Positions 33,472-43,912 of a stretch of DNA of 64,000 nt are shown here, piece by piece. The DNA comes from Azoarcus sp. Aa7 (GTDB lineage Bacteria; Pseudomonadota; Gammaproteobacteria; Burkholderiales; Rhodocyclaceae). The notes below the pieces were generated by a model. It worked only from the letters and a program-made list of their open reading frames with translations. It was not told the origin of the DNA and searched no databases. Location of the stretch: assembly GCF_014822185.1 (NCBI RefSeq), contig NZ_QVLR01000044.1, positions 1 to 64,000 of the forward strand. Direction: 5' to 3'. Numbering within the stretch: position 1 is the first letter of the stretch; every line of letters begins with the position of its first letter. A program made the translations under genes and the position numbers.

Positions 33472-33743
33472 TGGCTGTCCTCCCAGACTGGGTTGGTAAA
33501 TGTGTACGCTTGCGCGGGCCAACTCCGACGGCGGACATAGAAACACCGCGGCCGACAGCTCCGCAGCGCAATTTCCGTTTTCGACTCTCCGATGATCCGC
33601 GACTGAATCTGCAGGTGCTGGCGCCATCACCTGTTCTATTGTTTCGATGCAAACTGCAAATTCCTTGCAATTTGCGCGGGGCGCTTGACGGATAATACCG
33701 ATTGCGATTTGCAGCGCAACCTGTTCATGCAAGAAAGTTCCCG
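33472..33743. promoter_or_regulatory. pntAA-corA divergent region with two palindromes
   Basis: The 272-base gap holds a 22-bp near-perfect palindrome centred on GGCGCC (CAGGTG...CACCTG, 33612-33633, one mismatched pair). It also holds a perfect inverted repeat GCAAATT-N6-AATTTGC (33656-33675) in an AT-rich stretch with repeated TTTGC/GCAAA words. TTGACG lies at 33685-33690 without a good -10. These look like operator or promoter elements for one or both genes; the binding protein is unknown. Confidence 0.45.
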
Positions 33744-34841
33744 ATGAAGACCTCACGCAACGGCACCCGACGCCGGAAAACAAAGGCCATCACCACGGCA
33801 AAGGCCGGTCTTCCACCCGGTTCGCTGGTCCACGTCGGCGCAGTGAAGACCGATCGCCCCGAGATCACGCTGATCGCCTACGACGAGAACGGAATCGAGG
33901 AGCGGCGCTTCGCGAGCATCGTCGAATCGCGCGAATACGAGCCGGCACACGGGCGACTGTGGCTCAACGTGCACGGTCTGCAGGATGCCGGGATCCTCGG
34001 CGAGATCGGGCGGCGCTTCCAACTGCATCCGCTGGTGCTCGAAGACATCCTGAACACGCACCAGCGACCGAAGATCGAGGACTATGGCAGCTACCTGTTT
34101 TGCGTCCTGCGCGTGTTCGAGTACGACCCGGCGTCGCGCACGCTCGGTTCCGACCAGATCAGCGTGATTCTGGGGGAAAATTTCGTCCTGACTTTCCAGG
34201 AACGGCGCACGGGCATCTTCGAACCGATCCGCGAGCGCCTGCGCGCCCCCCTGGCGCCCGCGCTGAAACGCGGCACCGATTACCTCGCCTACACCCTGCT
34301 CGACGCCGTCATCGACCGGTATTTCATCGTCGTCGACCAACTCGGCGACACAGCCGAACAGCTCGAGGACGATGCGCTCGCCAGCCCCACCCCGGCACTG
34401 CTGCGCACGATCAATCAGGTCAAGCACGACACCCAGCTGCTGCGACGGGCGATCTGGCCGCTGCGCGAGGTCCTGAACAGCCTGCTGCGCGGAGAAAGCG
34501 CCTTCTTCCAGCAGGAAACCCGCCTCTACCTGCGCGATGTCTATGATCACACCATCCATGTGATCGAGACGCTCGACGCCGTGCGCGAGCTGCTCGGCGA
34601 CCTGATGGACATCTACCTGTCGGCGGTCGGCAACCGGCTGAACGTCGAGGTACGCATCCTGACGGTGCTGACGACGCTGTTCCTGCCGGCGACGCTCATC
34701 ACCGGCATCTTCGGCATGAACTTCGAACGGATGCCCCTGATCGCGGACGGACAGGGCTTCTACGTCGCGCTGGCACTTATGGCCGCAGTCGCTGCGACGA
34801 TGGCCGCGGCGTTCTGGCGGCGCAACTGGCTCAGGCTATGA
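33744..34841 (+). CDS. corA: CorA-type magnesium/cobalt transporter
   Basis: Inner-membrane pentameric divalent-cation channel, 365 residues. A large cytoplasmic N-terminal part precedes two C-terminal membrane helices. The first helix ends with the GMN signature (GIFGMNFERMP). ATG 33744 is chosen; an in-frame ATG at 33702 is less likely. Its stop overlaps the end of the convergent phosphatase gene by six bases. The N-terminal 20 residues are basic, an uncommon extension. Confidence 0.92.
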   Translation: MKTSRNGTRRRKTKAITTAKAGLPPGSLVHVGAVKTDRPEITLIAYDENGIEERRFASIVESREYEPAHGRLWLNVHGLQDAGILGEIGRRFQLHPLVLEDILNTHQRPKIEDYGSYLFCVLRVFEYDPASRTLGSDQISVILGENFVLTFQERRTGIFEPIRERLRAPLAPALKRGTDYLAYTLLDAVIDRYFIVVDQLGDTAEQLEDDALASPTPALLRTINQVKHDTQLLRRAIWPLREVLNSLLRGESAFFQQETRLYLRDVYDHTIHVIETLDAVRELLGDLMDIYLSAVGNRLNVEVRILTVLTTLFLPATLITGIFGMNFERMPLIADGQGFYVALALMAAVAATMAAAFWRRNWLRL

Positions 34842-35591
34842 GGCGGGAGTCTCGACGAGCTTGATCAGCGCCAGGGAGATGTTGTCGCCCGAGCCTGCCC
34901 CGCGCTTGCGCGCCCGCTCGATGAGCACCTCGGCAGCATCACGGGCGCGGCGCGAGCACACCTCCGCAGCGATCTCCGCATCCGAGAGCAGGCCCCAAAG
35001 TCCGTCCGAACACAGGAGAAAACTGTCGCCGGCCTGCGGCCGGACTGCCTGTCCGAGGGTCACCTCGGGAGGCCTTTCGCTTCCCAGGCAGGACAGCAGG
35101 ACATTGCGCTGGGGGTGAATGCGGGCTCCGGCGTCATTGAGCTGCCCCTTGCGCTGCAGGTCGCCGACAATGGAATGGTCCTCGCTGCGGGCCAGTAGGC
35201 AATTATCACGAAAGTGATACAAGCGAGAGTCGCCGCAATGCGCCCAGCGTATCTCGCCGGGCTGCAGCACGAGTACTACCGCGGTGCTGTGAGGTTCCTT
35301 TTCGCTCGTCAGACGCGTGAGGCGGATGATCAGGTGAGCCTCACTGACGATGGTGTTCAGCAGGCTCCCGGGATCCTCCGAGCGCGGCGAATAGTCATCG
35401 AAGTTCTGCCGTGCCTTCAGCAGCACCTGTTCTGCCGCCATGGCACCGCCGGTATGCCCGCCCATCCCGTCGGCAAGTACCGCCATGAGAATCCCGGGCT
35501 GGCGCGGGTGCGCGAACACACCCACCCGGTCCTGCTGTTCGCGCCGATCTCCGATGTGGCTTGCAACGCAGGTTTCTACTGTAATTGGCAT
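34836..35591 (-). CDS. PP2C-family serine/threonine protein phosphatase
   Basis: Metal-dependent protein phosphatase of about 251 residues, stand-alone catalytic domain, cytoplasmic. Metal and phosphate ligands are visible in HIGDRREQQDR, LADGMGGHTGG, HCGDSRLYHF, CSDGLWGLLS and GSGDNIS, so it should be active. ATG 35591 is preferred over 35639. No Hanks-type kinase gene is adjacent. In several proteobacteria such phosphatases accompany type VI secretion, but nothing of that kind is in the window. Confidence 0.9.
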   Translation of the reverse strand: MPITVETCVASHIGDRREQQDRVGVFAHPRQPGILMAVLADGMGGHTGGAMAAEQVLLKARQNFDDYSPRSEDPGSLLNTIVSEAHLIIRLTRLTSEKEPHSTAVVLVLQPGEIRWAHCGDSRLYHFRDNCLLARSEDHSIVGDLQRKGQLNDAGARIHPQRNVLLSCLGSERPPEVTLGQAVRPQAGDSFLLCSDGLWGLLSDAEIAAEVCSRRARDAAEVLIERARKRGAGSGDNISLALIKLVETPAS

Positions 35592-35692
35592 GGGCGACAA
35601 GGCTCGTTCTTTTGCGCCGATATTACAGTGCCTACCCATTTGGCGGTAGATCGCGCACCGCCCGCCTGCACGTCCTCGTGACGAGAATCACA

Positions 35693-35726
35693 CCCCGAAA
35701 GGGGCGCCGGGGGTCCATCCCCGGCG
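35693..35726. repeat. Two adjacent hairpins downstream of glcF
   Basis: CCCC-GAAA-GGGG (35693-35704) is immediately followed by CGCCGGGG-N6-CCCCGGCG (35705-35726), both perfect. They lie about 100 bases past the glcF stop and about 100 bases before the start of the phosphatase gene. There is no T-run. They may form an mRNA 3' structure of the glc operon. The rest of the 230-base gap holds no gene I can support. Confidence 0.5.
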
Positions 35727-35821
35727 ATCCCGCCGCACGGGAGCGGCGAGCGCGCGAAAGCGCCGCACGTGTCGCCTGCGCAGCGAAGCGGCTCACCCCG
35801 GGTGGAGTGCGCCGCAGACGC

Positions 35822-37066
35822 TCAGAGCGGGAAGCCGTTGAGCCGGCTATCGACCAGCTCGACCCAGTGCCTCACCGGTGTCGAGGTACCGGCCTGAAGA
35901 TGGGTCATGCAGCCGATGTTGGCCGAAGCGATCATTGCCGCCCCGCCCTCACCGAGCGCCGCGAGCTTGTTCGCACGCAGCTGCTTCGAGAGCTCCGGCT
36001 GCAGCAGCGAGTAGGTGCCCGCCGAACCGCAGCACAGGTGCCCGTCGCGCACCGGCGTGAGCGTGAAGCCGGCGGTCGTCAGCAGGCTCTCGACCACCCC
36101 ACGGATCTTCAGGCCGTGCTGCAGCGTGCACGGCGACTGGAAGGCCACGGCCACCGCTTCGCCGCGCCGCGTCTCGAGCAGCTCCTGCAGTTTTTCGCCC
36201 TCGGCCGCGACGATCTCGCTGACATCGCGCGTCATGGCGGAAATGCGGGCCGCCTTTTCCGCATAGGCAGGGTCCTGAGCGAGCAGGTGCCCGTAATCCT
36301 TGACCTGCACGCCGCAGCCCGAGGCCGTCATCACGATCGCCTCGACCTCGCCACGCTCCACCGCCGGCCACCACGCGTCGATATTGCGCCGCGCGTCGTC
36401 GCGCCCGCCTTCCTGGTCGTTGAGGTGGAAGCGCACGGCGCCGCAGCAACCGGCGCCCGGCTGTTCGACAAGCGAGATACCGACGGCGTCGAGCACGCGC
36501 GCCGTTGCCGCGTTGATCGACGGCGCCATCGCGGGCTGAGCGCAGCCGGCCAGCGCGATCATGCGCCGGGCATGGCGCGGCTTCGGCCACGGGCCGCTGT
36601 GACGCACGTCGGGCACCTTGTCCCTCAGTGCTTCGGGCAGCAATCCGCGCACCGCGCGACCGACCTTCATCGCGACGCCGAACACCTCGGCACGCGGCAC
36701 GAACTCGCGCAGCGCCCAGCGCTTGGCCGCCTCCGCGCCGCTGCGCGGCACACGCCGCTCGACGATGTGGCGACCGATGTCGGCGAGACGGCTGTAATGC
36801 ACGCCCGACGGACAGGTCGACTCGCAGGAGCGGCAGGTCAGGCAGCGATCGAGGTGCAGTCGCGTCTTCTCGGTGACGTCATGACCTTCGAGGAGCTGCT
36901 TGATCAGGTAGATGCGCCCGCGCGGCCCGTCGAGCTCGTCGCCGAGGAGCTGGTAGGTCGGACAGGTCGCGGTGCAGAAGCCGCAATGCACGCAGGCGCG
37001 CAGGATCGCCTCGGCCTCGCGCCCTTCCGGCGTGTCCTTGATGAAATCGGCAAGTTGGGTCTGCAT
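35822..37066 (-). CDS. glcF: Glycolate oxidase iron-sulfur subunit
   Basis: Electron-transfer subunit of membrane-associated glycolate oxidase (GlcDEF), 414 residues. Two 4Fe-4S motifs are present: CVHCGFCTATCP and CLTCRSCESTCP. Two CCG-type domains (GAGCCGAVRFH, HLCCGSAGTYS) follow. ATG 37066 is the family start; the frame open to 37420 upstream is antisense noise within glcE. It starts two bases after glcE ends. Confidence 0.95.
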   Translation of the reverse strand: MQTQLADFIKDTPEGREAEAILRACVHCGFCTATCPTYQLLGDELDGPRGRIYLIKQLLEGHDVTEKTRLHLDRCLTCRSCESTCPSGVHYSRLADIGRHIVERRVPRSGAEAAKRWALREFVPRAEVFGVAMKVGRAVRGLLPEALRDKVPDVRHSGPWPKPRHARRMIALAGCAQPAMAPSINAATARVLDAVGISLVEQPGAGCCGAVRFHLNDQEGGRDDARRNIDAWWPAVERGEVEAIVMTASGCGVQVKDYGHLLAQDPAYAEKAARISAMTRDVSEIVAAEGEKLQELLETRRGEAVAVAFQSPCTLQHGLKIRGVVESLLTTAGFTLTPVRDGHLCCGSAGTYSLLQPELSKQLRANKLAALGEGGAAMIASANIGCMTHLQAGTSTPVRHWVELVDSRLNGFPL

Positions 37067-37068
37067 GT

Positions 37069-38142
37069 TCAGATTCCGTCGTAGAGGCGGCCGGGGTTGA
37101 AGATCCCGGCCGGATCGAAGGCCTGCTTGAGGCGTCGCTGGATCGCCATCACCGGAGCAGGGAGCGGCTGGAAGACGTCGCCCGCACGGTCCGCCCCGCG
37201 GAAGGCCGTCGCGTGGCCGCCCAGTGCGGCGACACGCTCGCGGATCGCCACCGCGGGCGCATCCGAACGCAGCCAGCGCAGCGCGCCGCCCCACTCGATC
37301 AGCTGCTTGCCCGGGAGCTTCACCGGCGCCGCCGAACTCGGCAGCGACAGGCGCCACAGCACCTCGCCCGTTGCCGCGTCCGCGAAGAACCCGTCCGCCT
37401 GTTCGCGGATGCCCTGCCACAGGGCTGTGGCCGCATCGTCCGCCAGCACGTCGCCGCCCAGCTTGCGTTCGGCCGCACGCACCGCCGCCTCGGCGCCCGA
37501 CAGGCGCAGGTGCAGCGCACCATCCGCCCAGGTCGAGGCCGAGACCGGCAACGGCTGCCCGCCCCAGTCGTTGAGGCGATCGATCGCCTCCTTCTCGCCG
37601 ATCGCGAAGCGCAAGGTGGTCTCCGCGACCGGACGCGGCAGCACCTTCAGCGACACGTCGAGGATGACGCCCAGCGTCCCGAGGCTGCCGGCGATGGCGC
37701 GTGACACGTCGTAGCCGGCGACGTTCTTCATCACCTGGCCGCCGAAGGAGAGCGCCTCACCGCGTCCGTCGAGGATGCGCACGCCGAGGACGAAGTCGCG
37801 CAGCGCCCCGGCCGTCGCACGCCGCGGGCCTGACAACCCGGCCGCCACGCACCCGCCGACCGTCGCACCGGCGCCGAAATGCGGCGGCTCGAACGCGAGC
37901 ATCTGTCCGCTACCGGCGACCAGCGCCTCGAGTTCCGCCAGCGGCGTGCCCGCCCGCACGGTCACGACCAGCTCGGTCGGCTCGTAGCTGACGACGCCCG
38001 CATGACCGCGGGTGTCGAAGACCTCGCCGACCGGGGTGCGTCCGTAGAAATCCTTCGTCCCGCCCCCGCGCACCTGCAGCGCCGTTCCCGCCGCGGCGGC
38101 CGCACACACCCGCTCGCGCCACTGTTCAGTCAAATCGCTCAT
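37069..38142 (-). CDS. glcE: Glycolate oxidase FAD-binding subunit
   Basis: Second flavin-type subunit of glycolate oxidase, 357 residues. It has the FAD_binding_4 fold signatures RGGGTKDFYG, PHFGAGATVGGCVAAGLSG and the DVSRAIAGSLGTLGVI block, and ends FDPAGIFNPGRLY. ATG 38142 overlaps the stop of the preceding 60-residue gene by four bases, indicating coupled translation. Confidence 0.94.
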   Translation of the reverse strand: MSDLTEQWRERVCAAAAAGTALQVRGGGTKDFYGRTPVGEVFDTRGHAGVVSYEPTELVVTVRAGTPLAELEALVAGSGQMLAFEPPHFGAGATVGGCVAAGLSGPRRATAGALRDFVLGVRILDGRGEALSFGGQVMKNVAGYDVSRAIAGSLGTLGVILDVSLKVLPRPVAETTLRFAIGEKEAIDRLNDWGGQPLPVSASTWADGALHLRLSGAEAAVRAAERKLGGDVLADDAATALWQGIREQADGFFADAATGEVLWRLSLPSSAAPVKLPGKQLIEWGGALRWLRSDAPAVAIRERVAALGGHATAFRGADRAGDVFQPLPAPVMAIQRRLKQAFDPAGIFNPGRLYDGI

Positions 38143-38321
38143 TCGTTCTCCGCCTTGTTCCCTGCCTTGTCCTTTGTGCCGCGCCCTGCCTTCTCCGGCG
38201 TCTTCGGCATGCCCGGTGTCCGGTCGTGCCGCTCGGCGATCGCCCGCAACGCGAGCCACGAGCCGATCAGCGACATGACGGGCACGACCACCAGAAGAAA
38301 CTGGATCCAGCCCCGATCCAT
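38139..38321 (-). CDS. 60-residue membrane protein inside the glycolate oxidase operon
   Basis: The protein has one hydrophobic helix (residues 7-28, beginning WIQFLLVVVPVMSLIGSWLA) and a basic, Lys/Gly/Glu-rich tail. Its ATG (38321) overlaps the glcD stop as TGATG, and its own TGA overlaps the glcE ATG. Both junctions are thus coupled, strong evidence that it is a real gene. I do not recognise a family. A role anchoring the soluble oxidase subunits at the membrane is a reasonable guess and nothing more. Confidence 0.72.
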   Translation of the reverse strand: MDRGWIQFLLVVVPVMSLIGSWLALRAIAERHDRTPGMPKTPEKAGRGTKDKAGNKAENE

Positions 38322-39832
38322 CAGAAGCGGGGGATATCCGGATACGGGACATGCCCGTTGCTCACGCGCATGCGCCCGTACTCGGCGCAACGGTTGAGCG
38401 TCGGAATCGCCTTGCCCGGATTGAGCAGCCCCCGCGGATCGAATGCGCCCTTCACGCGGAAGAACATCGCCAGCTCCGGCCGCGTGAACTGGCTGCACAT
38501 CTGGTTGATCTTCTCGATGCCGACGCCGTGCTCGCCGGTGATCGTGCCGCCCAGCGCGACCGACAGCTCGAGGATGTCCGCACCGAAGGCCTCCGCACGC
38601 TCGAGTTCGCCTTCCTGGTTCGCATCGAACAGGATCAGCGGATGCAGGTTGCCGTCGCCGGCATGGAACACGTTGATGCAGCGCAGGCCGTGCTTGCCTT
38701 CCATCTCCTGGATCGCGTTGAGCATCTCGCCCAGGCGCTTGCGCGGAATCGTCCCGTCCATGCAGTAGTAATCGGGCGAGATGCGCCCCGCCGCCGGGAA
38801 GGCCGCCTTGCGACCGGCCCAGAACTTCATGCGTTCGGCCTCGTCGCGCGACACGCGGATCTCGGTCGCGCCGCTGCGCTCCAGCACCGCGCGCACGCGC
38901 TCGATCTCCTCGGCGACCTCCTCGGGCGTGCCGTCGGACTCGCACAGCAGGATCGCCTTCGCGTCCAGCGGATAGCCCGCATGCACAAACTGCTCGACCG
39001 CCGCCGTCGCGGGCTGGTCCATCATTTCCAGCCCGGCGGGGATGATGCCAACGGCGATGATCTCGGCGACAGCCTCGCCCGCCTTGATGACATCATCGAA
39101 GGCCGCCAGCACGCACTGCGCGAGTTGCGGCTTGGGCGTGAGCTTGACGGTCACTTCGGTGACGACCGCGAGCATGCCTTCGGAGCCGATCACCAACGCC
39201 AACAGGTCGTAGCCCGGCGCATCGAGGCCGTGGTTGCCGATCTCGACGATCTCGCCGTCGATGGTGACGCCGCGCACGCGCAGCACGTTATGCACCGTCA
39301 GGCCGTACTTCAGGCAATGCACGCCACCCGAGTTCTCCGCGACGTTGCCACCGATCGTGCACGCGATCTGCGACGAAGGGTCCGGCGCGTAATACAACCC
39401 ATGCGGCGACGCCGCCTCGGAGATCGCGAGATTGCGCACCCCCGGCTGCACGACCGCCGTGCGTGCATGCGGATCCAGATGCAGGATGCGATTGAAGCGC
39501 GCCAGCGACAGCACGACGCCGAACTTGTGCGGCAGCGCGCCGCCCGACAGGCCGGTGCCCGCACCGCGCGCGACGACGGGCACGCCGATCTCGCTGCACA
39601 CCTTAAGCACCGCGACCACCTGTTCCTCGGTCGTCGGCAGCGCCACCACCATCGGCATCTGTCGATATGCCGACAGGCCGTCGCATTCGTACGGACGCAG
39701 GTCCTCCGCGTCGTACATCAGCGCGCCCGCGGGCAGCACCCGCGCCAGCGCCTCCACCACGCGAGCCTTGTCGACGGAAGAGAAATCCGCCTCCTGCTCG
39801 CCCAGGACCACCGGGTCTGCCGCAATGTTCAT
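38321..39832 (-). CDS. glcD: Glycolate oxidase subunit GlcD
   Basis: Main FAD subunit oxidising glycolate (or D-lactate) to glyoxylate, 503 residues. The FAD-binding PCMH region has GAGTGLSGGALP and PSSQIACTIGGNVAENSGG. The C-terminal FAD-oxidase domain has NVFHAGDGNLHPLILFD and GGTITGEHGVGIEK. ATG 39832 overlaps the stop of the upstream regulator gene by four bases, so regulator and enzyme are one transcript. Confidence 0.95.
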   Translation of the reverse strand: MNIAADPVVLGEQEADFSSVDKARVVEALARVLPAGALMYDAEDLRPYECDGLSAYRQMPMVVALPTTEEQVVAVLKVCSEIGVPVVARGAGTGLSGGALPHKFGVVLSLARFNRILHLDPHARTAVVQPGVRNLAISEAASPHGLYYAPDPSSQIACTIGGNVAENSGGVHCLKYGLTVHNVLRVRGVTIDGEIVEIGNHGLDAPGYDLLALVIGSEGMLAVVTEVTVKLTPKPQLAQCVLAAFDDVIKAGEAVAEIIAVGIIPAGLEMMDQPATAAVEQFVHAGYPLDAKAILLCESDGTPEEVAEEIERVRAVLERSGATEIRVSRDEAERMKFWAGRKAAFPAAGRISPDYYCMDGTIPRKRLGEMLNAIQEMEGKHGLRCINVFHAGDGNLHPLILFDANQEGELERAEAFGADILELSVALGGTITGEHGVGIEKINQMCSQFTRPELAMFFRVKGAFDPRGLLNPGKAIPTLNRCAEYGRMRVSNGHVPYPDIPRF

Positions 39833-40650
39833 CGTCTCTCCTCCACTTCGTGCAACTCCTCGTTACGCGCGTCCACCGCGCGCGCGCCCTTCATCGCAAC
39901 CACCTCGCCCCAGCGCCGCTCGTCCAGCCCGAGGCGCCGCACCGCTCCGGCGAGATGCTCCGTGGCGGCCGCCCGCGCGGCGGCGCCATCGCCCGCCGCA
40001 ATCGCCTCGAATATCCGCACGTGCTCGGCCTGTGAGTCGCGCGCCCGGCCGGCGCGATGCCCCGCCTCGTTCCAGGTCGGCGCGCGCGAATCGGAAAACT
40101 GCTGTCCCATGAACGCCTGGAAACGCTCGATCTGCGGATTGTGCGTCGCAGCCGCGACCGCGACGTGAAAGGCGTCGTCGTCCGTGTGGGCGTCGGCGCC
40201 GGTCTCCAGCGCGGCCGCCATGCGCTCCAGCGCCGCGCGCATGCGATCCAGTTCCTGCGGCGACCGCCGCAGTGCAGCCAGTTCGGCCGCACCAGCCTCG
40301 ACGAGGTAGCGCAGCTCGAAGATGTCCGATACCTCGCGATCAGAGACGGTGCTGTCGGTCGTCCCCTCGCCATTGGCGCCCCCCCGCAGCAGCCGGAAGG
40401 TCCCCTGGCCCGGCCGCGCCGCGACGTATGCACCCGAACCCTGTCGCGTCATCACGCAACCGTCGGCCTTCAGCCGCGAAATCGCCTCGCGGATCACCGC
40501 CCGGCTCACGCCGAAGCGCTCGCACAAGACCTTCTCGGTCGGCAGCAGCGCTCCCGCTTTCAGCCCCTGCTCGCTGATCCAGGCTTCGAGCTGGCCCGCG
40601 ACGACGACACTCAACCGCGGCCCGCGCCCCGATCTTTCACTTGCCCCCAT
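39829..40650 (-). CDS. FadR/GntR-family regulator of the glycolate operon
   Basis: DNA-binding regulator of 273 residues. The N-terminal winged helix contains [29 protein letters not shown]. The C-terminal FCD effector domain has the metal-binding His pattern ([15 protein letters not shown] and later EHVRIFEAI). It is a GlcC/LldR relative by family and context. ATG 40650 is chosen because a strong promoter (40688-40716) lies downstream of the alternative ATG at 40719. It is the first gene of the operon and probably controls itself. Confidence 0.9.
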   Translation of the reverse strand: MGASERSGRGPRLSVVVAGQLEAWISEQGLKAGALLPTEKVLCERFGVSRAVIREAISRLKADGCVMTRQGSGAYVAARPGQGTFRLLRGGANGEGTTDSTVSDREVSDIFELRYLVEAGAAELAALRRSPQELDRMRAALERMAAALETGADAHTDDDAFHVAVAAATHNPQIERFQAFMGQQFSDSRAPTWNEAGHRAGRARDSQAEHVRIFEAIAAGDGAAARAAATEHLAGAVRRLGLDERRWGEVVAMKGARAVDARNEELHEVEERR

Positions 40651-40669
40651 ATGCTTGGCCGCCCCAAAG

Positions 40670-40680
40670 TTGTCTGACAA
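40670..40680 (-). promoter_or_regulatory. FadR-family operator in the glycolate operon promoter
   Basis: A perfect 11-bp palindrome TTGTC-T-GACAA fits the TNGTNNNACNA consensus known for the LldR/FadR subfamily. It sits immediately downstream of the -10 box, over the likely transcription start. Binding there should block initiation, so the regulator probably represses until its ligand (glycolate or lactate?) binds. Confidence 0.65.
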
Positions 40681-40687
40681 CATTTGC

Positions 40688-40716
40688 ATCATAGTTCCAC
40701 TTGGACCCAATGTCAG
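40688..40716 (-). promoter_or_regulatory. Sigma-70 promoter of the glycolate operon
   Basis: On the minus strand CTGACA (complement of 40711-40716), a 17-base spacer, and TATGAT (complement of 40688-40693) match the consensus at 5 of 6 bases each. Transcription would begin near 40681-40675, leaving a short leader before ATG 40650. Confidence 0.7.
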
Positions 40717-40787
40717 CATTGGGGAATACCCGCATCCGGCAACATGCCGGCAAAGCTACCGGCGCCTGCGCCTAAGCGCTGATTTCC

Positions 40788-40817
40788 TTGACGATTCTTT
40801 GACCCATCGTGTAAAGT
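40788..40817 (+). promoter_or_regulatory. Promoter of rplU-rpmA
   Basis: TTGACG (40788-40793) and TAAAGT (40812-40817) are 18 bases apart, upstream of the ribosomal protein genes. A second overlapping TTGACC begins at 40799. The -10 is imperfect, but position and -35 fit. Confidence 0.5.
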
Positions 40818-40855
40818 GCGCGATTCTTTGCAAACCCATCAACTGGAGCAACACC

Positions 40856-41167
40856 ATGTACGCGGTGATAAAAACCGGCGGCAAGCAGTATCGCGTCGTC
40901 GCCGGCGAAAAGATCAAGGTAGAACAGATACCGGCAGACGTGGGCTCCGAAATCACCATCGACCAGGTTCTCATGGTCGGCGAGGGCGAGTCGGTCAAGA
41001 TCGGCACCCCGGTGGTTTCCGGCGCCGCAGTGAAGGCCACCGTGGTTTCCCACGGCCGTCACGAAAAGATCACGATTTTCAAGATGCGCCGCCGCAAGCA
41101 CTACCAGAAGCACCAAGGCCATCGTCAGAACTACACCGAGCTTCGCATCGAAGCGATCTCGGCCTGA
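40856..41167 (+). CDS. rplU: 50S ribosomal protein L21
   Basis: 103-residue ribosomal protein beginning [14 protein letters not shown] and containing the basic [20 protein letters not shown] region that contacts 23S rRNA. It has a GGAG ribosome-binding site. It is first in the conserved rplU-rpmA-obg-proB order. Confidence 0.98.
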   Translation: MYAVIKTGGKQYRVVAGEKIKVEQIPADVGSEITIDQVLMVGEGESVKIGTPVVSGAAVKATVVSHGRHEKITIFKMRRRKHYQKHQGHRQNYTELRIEAISA

Positions 41168-41189
41168 TTAGCCAAGGAGGTAATTCGTC

Positions 41190-41453
41190 ATGGCACACAA
41201 AAAAGCTGGCGGTAGTTCCCGTAACGGCCGCGACTCGGAATCGAAACGACTTGGCGTGAAGCGCTACGGCGGCCAGTTCGTGCTCGCCGGCAACATCATC
41301 GTTCGCCAGCGCGGCACCGAATACCACCCGGGCGAGAACGTCGGCATCGGCAAGGACCACACCCTGTTCGCGCTGAAGAACGGCACCGTGCAGTTCACCG
41401 TGAAGGGCGCTTCGCGTCGCCGCACGGTCGTCATCGTACCCGAAGCCGCCTGA
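41190..41453 (+). CDS. rpmA: 50S ribosomal protein L27
   Basis: 87-residue protein starting [16 protein letters not shown], whose N-terminal arm reaches the peptidyl-transferase centre. A perfect AAGGAGGT site lies 8 bases upstream (41175-41182). A strong terminator follows the stop. Confidence 0.98.
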   Translation: MAHKKAGGSSRNGRDSESKRLGVKRYGGQFVLAGNIIVRQRGTEYHPGENVGIGKDHTLFALKNGTVQFTVKGASRRRTVVIVPEAA

Positions 41454-41472
41454 GTTCCGGCGTCAAGGTTCG

Positions 41473-41503
41473 AAAAGCCCTATCCTTGCGGTAGGGCTTT
41501 TTT
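41473..41503 (+). terminator. Terminator after rpmA
   Basis: AAAAGCCCTA (41473-41482) pairs with TAGGGCTTTT (41492-41501), followed by more T. This separates the ribosomal protein pair from obg, allowing high rplU-rpmA expression with only partial read-through. Confidence 0.88.
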
Positions 41504-41516
41504 GTTTTTGCCATAA

Positions 41517-42734
<1,218 letters not shown>

Positions 42735-42796
42735 TCCCGGATCCGGCCTCGCGCCGGATCTTCCTCCCCGTTAGCCCACGCTTGCCGTCACAGATC

Positions 42797-43912
42797 ATGC
42801 GAAACAAGATCCGCAACGCGCGCCGCCTGGTGGTCAAGGTCGGCAGCGCCCTCGTCACCAACAACGGCGCCGGCCTCGACAAGGCCGCGATGGCGGACTG
42901 GGCTCGCCAGTTCGCCGCCTTGCGCGACTCCGGCAAGCAGGTCTTGCTGGTGTCCTCGGGCGCCATCGCGGCCGGCATGCAGCGCCTGGGCTGGACGAAA
43001 CGCCCGCACGAGATGCACAAGCTGCAGGCCGCCGCCGCGGTCGGGCAAATGGGACTCGTCGAAGCCTACGAGGACGCCTTCTCGCGCCACGGCATCCGCA
43101 CCGCACAGATTCTGCTCACGCATGACGATCTCGCCGACCGCAAGCGCTACCTCAACGCACGCTCGACCCTGACGACGCTGCTCGAGCTCGGCGTCGTGCC
43201 GATCATCAACGAAAACGACACCATCGTCACCGACGAGATCAAGTTCGGCGACAACGACACGCTGGGTGCGCTGGTCGCGAACCTCATCGAAGCGGACGCG
43301 CTGATCATCCTCACCGACCAGAAGGGCCTCTACACCGCCGATCCGCGCCAGGATCCGGCGGCGACGCTGGTTTCCGAGGGACGCGCCGAGGACCGCGCCT
43401 ACGAGGCGATGGCGGGCGGCGCCGGCTCCGGCATCAGCAAGGGCGGCATGATCACGAAGATCCGCGCGGCCCAGCGCGCGGCCCGCAGCGGCGCCCACAC
43501 CTGCATCGCCAGCGGCCACGAAGACGACGCGCTGGTGCGCCTCGGCCAGGGCGAAGCGCTGGGAACCCTGCTCTACGCCACCAGCTCGCCGCTGCAGGCG
43601 CGCAAGCAGTGGCTCGCCGACCACCTGCAGCTCGCCGGCGACCTCGTCATCGACGACGGCGCCGTGGCGGCGCTGCGCAGCGGCCGCAGCCTGCTGCCGG
43701 TGGGTGTGATCGAGGTTCGCGGCGACTTCGAACGCGGCTCGGCGGTCGCCTGCCGCACGCCGTCAGGCGAGGAGATCGGCCGCGGGCTGGTCAATTACAA
43801 CAGCACCGAATGCCGCCGCGTGGCGCGCAAACCCAGCACCGAGATCGAACCGTTGCTCGGCTACATCAACGAGCCGGAACTGATCCACCGCGACAACATG
43901 GTGTTGCGCTAA
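42797..43912 (+). CDS. proB: Glutamate 5-kinase
   Basis: First step of proline synthesis, feedback-inhibited by proline in the family. The 371-residue product has an amino-acid kinase domain ([44 protein letters not shown]) and a C-terminal PUA domain. ATG 42797 gives family length. The stop overlaps the end of the convergent secretion operon by four bases. Confidence 0.95.
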   Translation: MRNKIRNARRLVVKVGSALVTNNGAGLDKAAMADWARQFAALRDSGKQVLLVSSGAIAAGMQRLGWTKRPHEMHKLQAAAAVGQMGLVEAYEDAFSRHGIRTAQILLTHDDLADRKRYLNARSTLTTLLELGVVPIINENDTIVTDEIKFGDNDTLGALVANLIEADALIILTDQKGLYTADPRQDPAATLVSEGRAEDRAYEAMAGGAGSGISKGGMITKIRAAQRAARSGAHTCIASGHEDDALVRLGQGEALGTLLYATSSPLQARKQWLADHLQLAGDLVIDDGAVAALRSGRSLLPVGVIEVRGDFERGSAVACRTPSGEEIGRGLVNYNSTECRRVARKPSTEIEPLLGYINEPELIHRDNMVLR

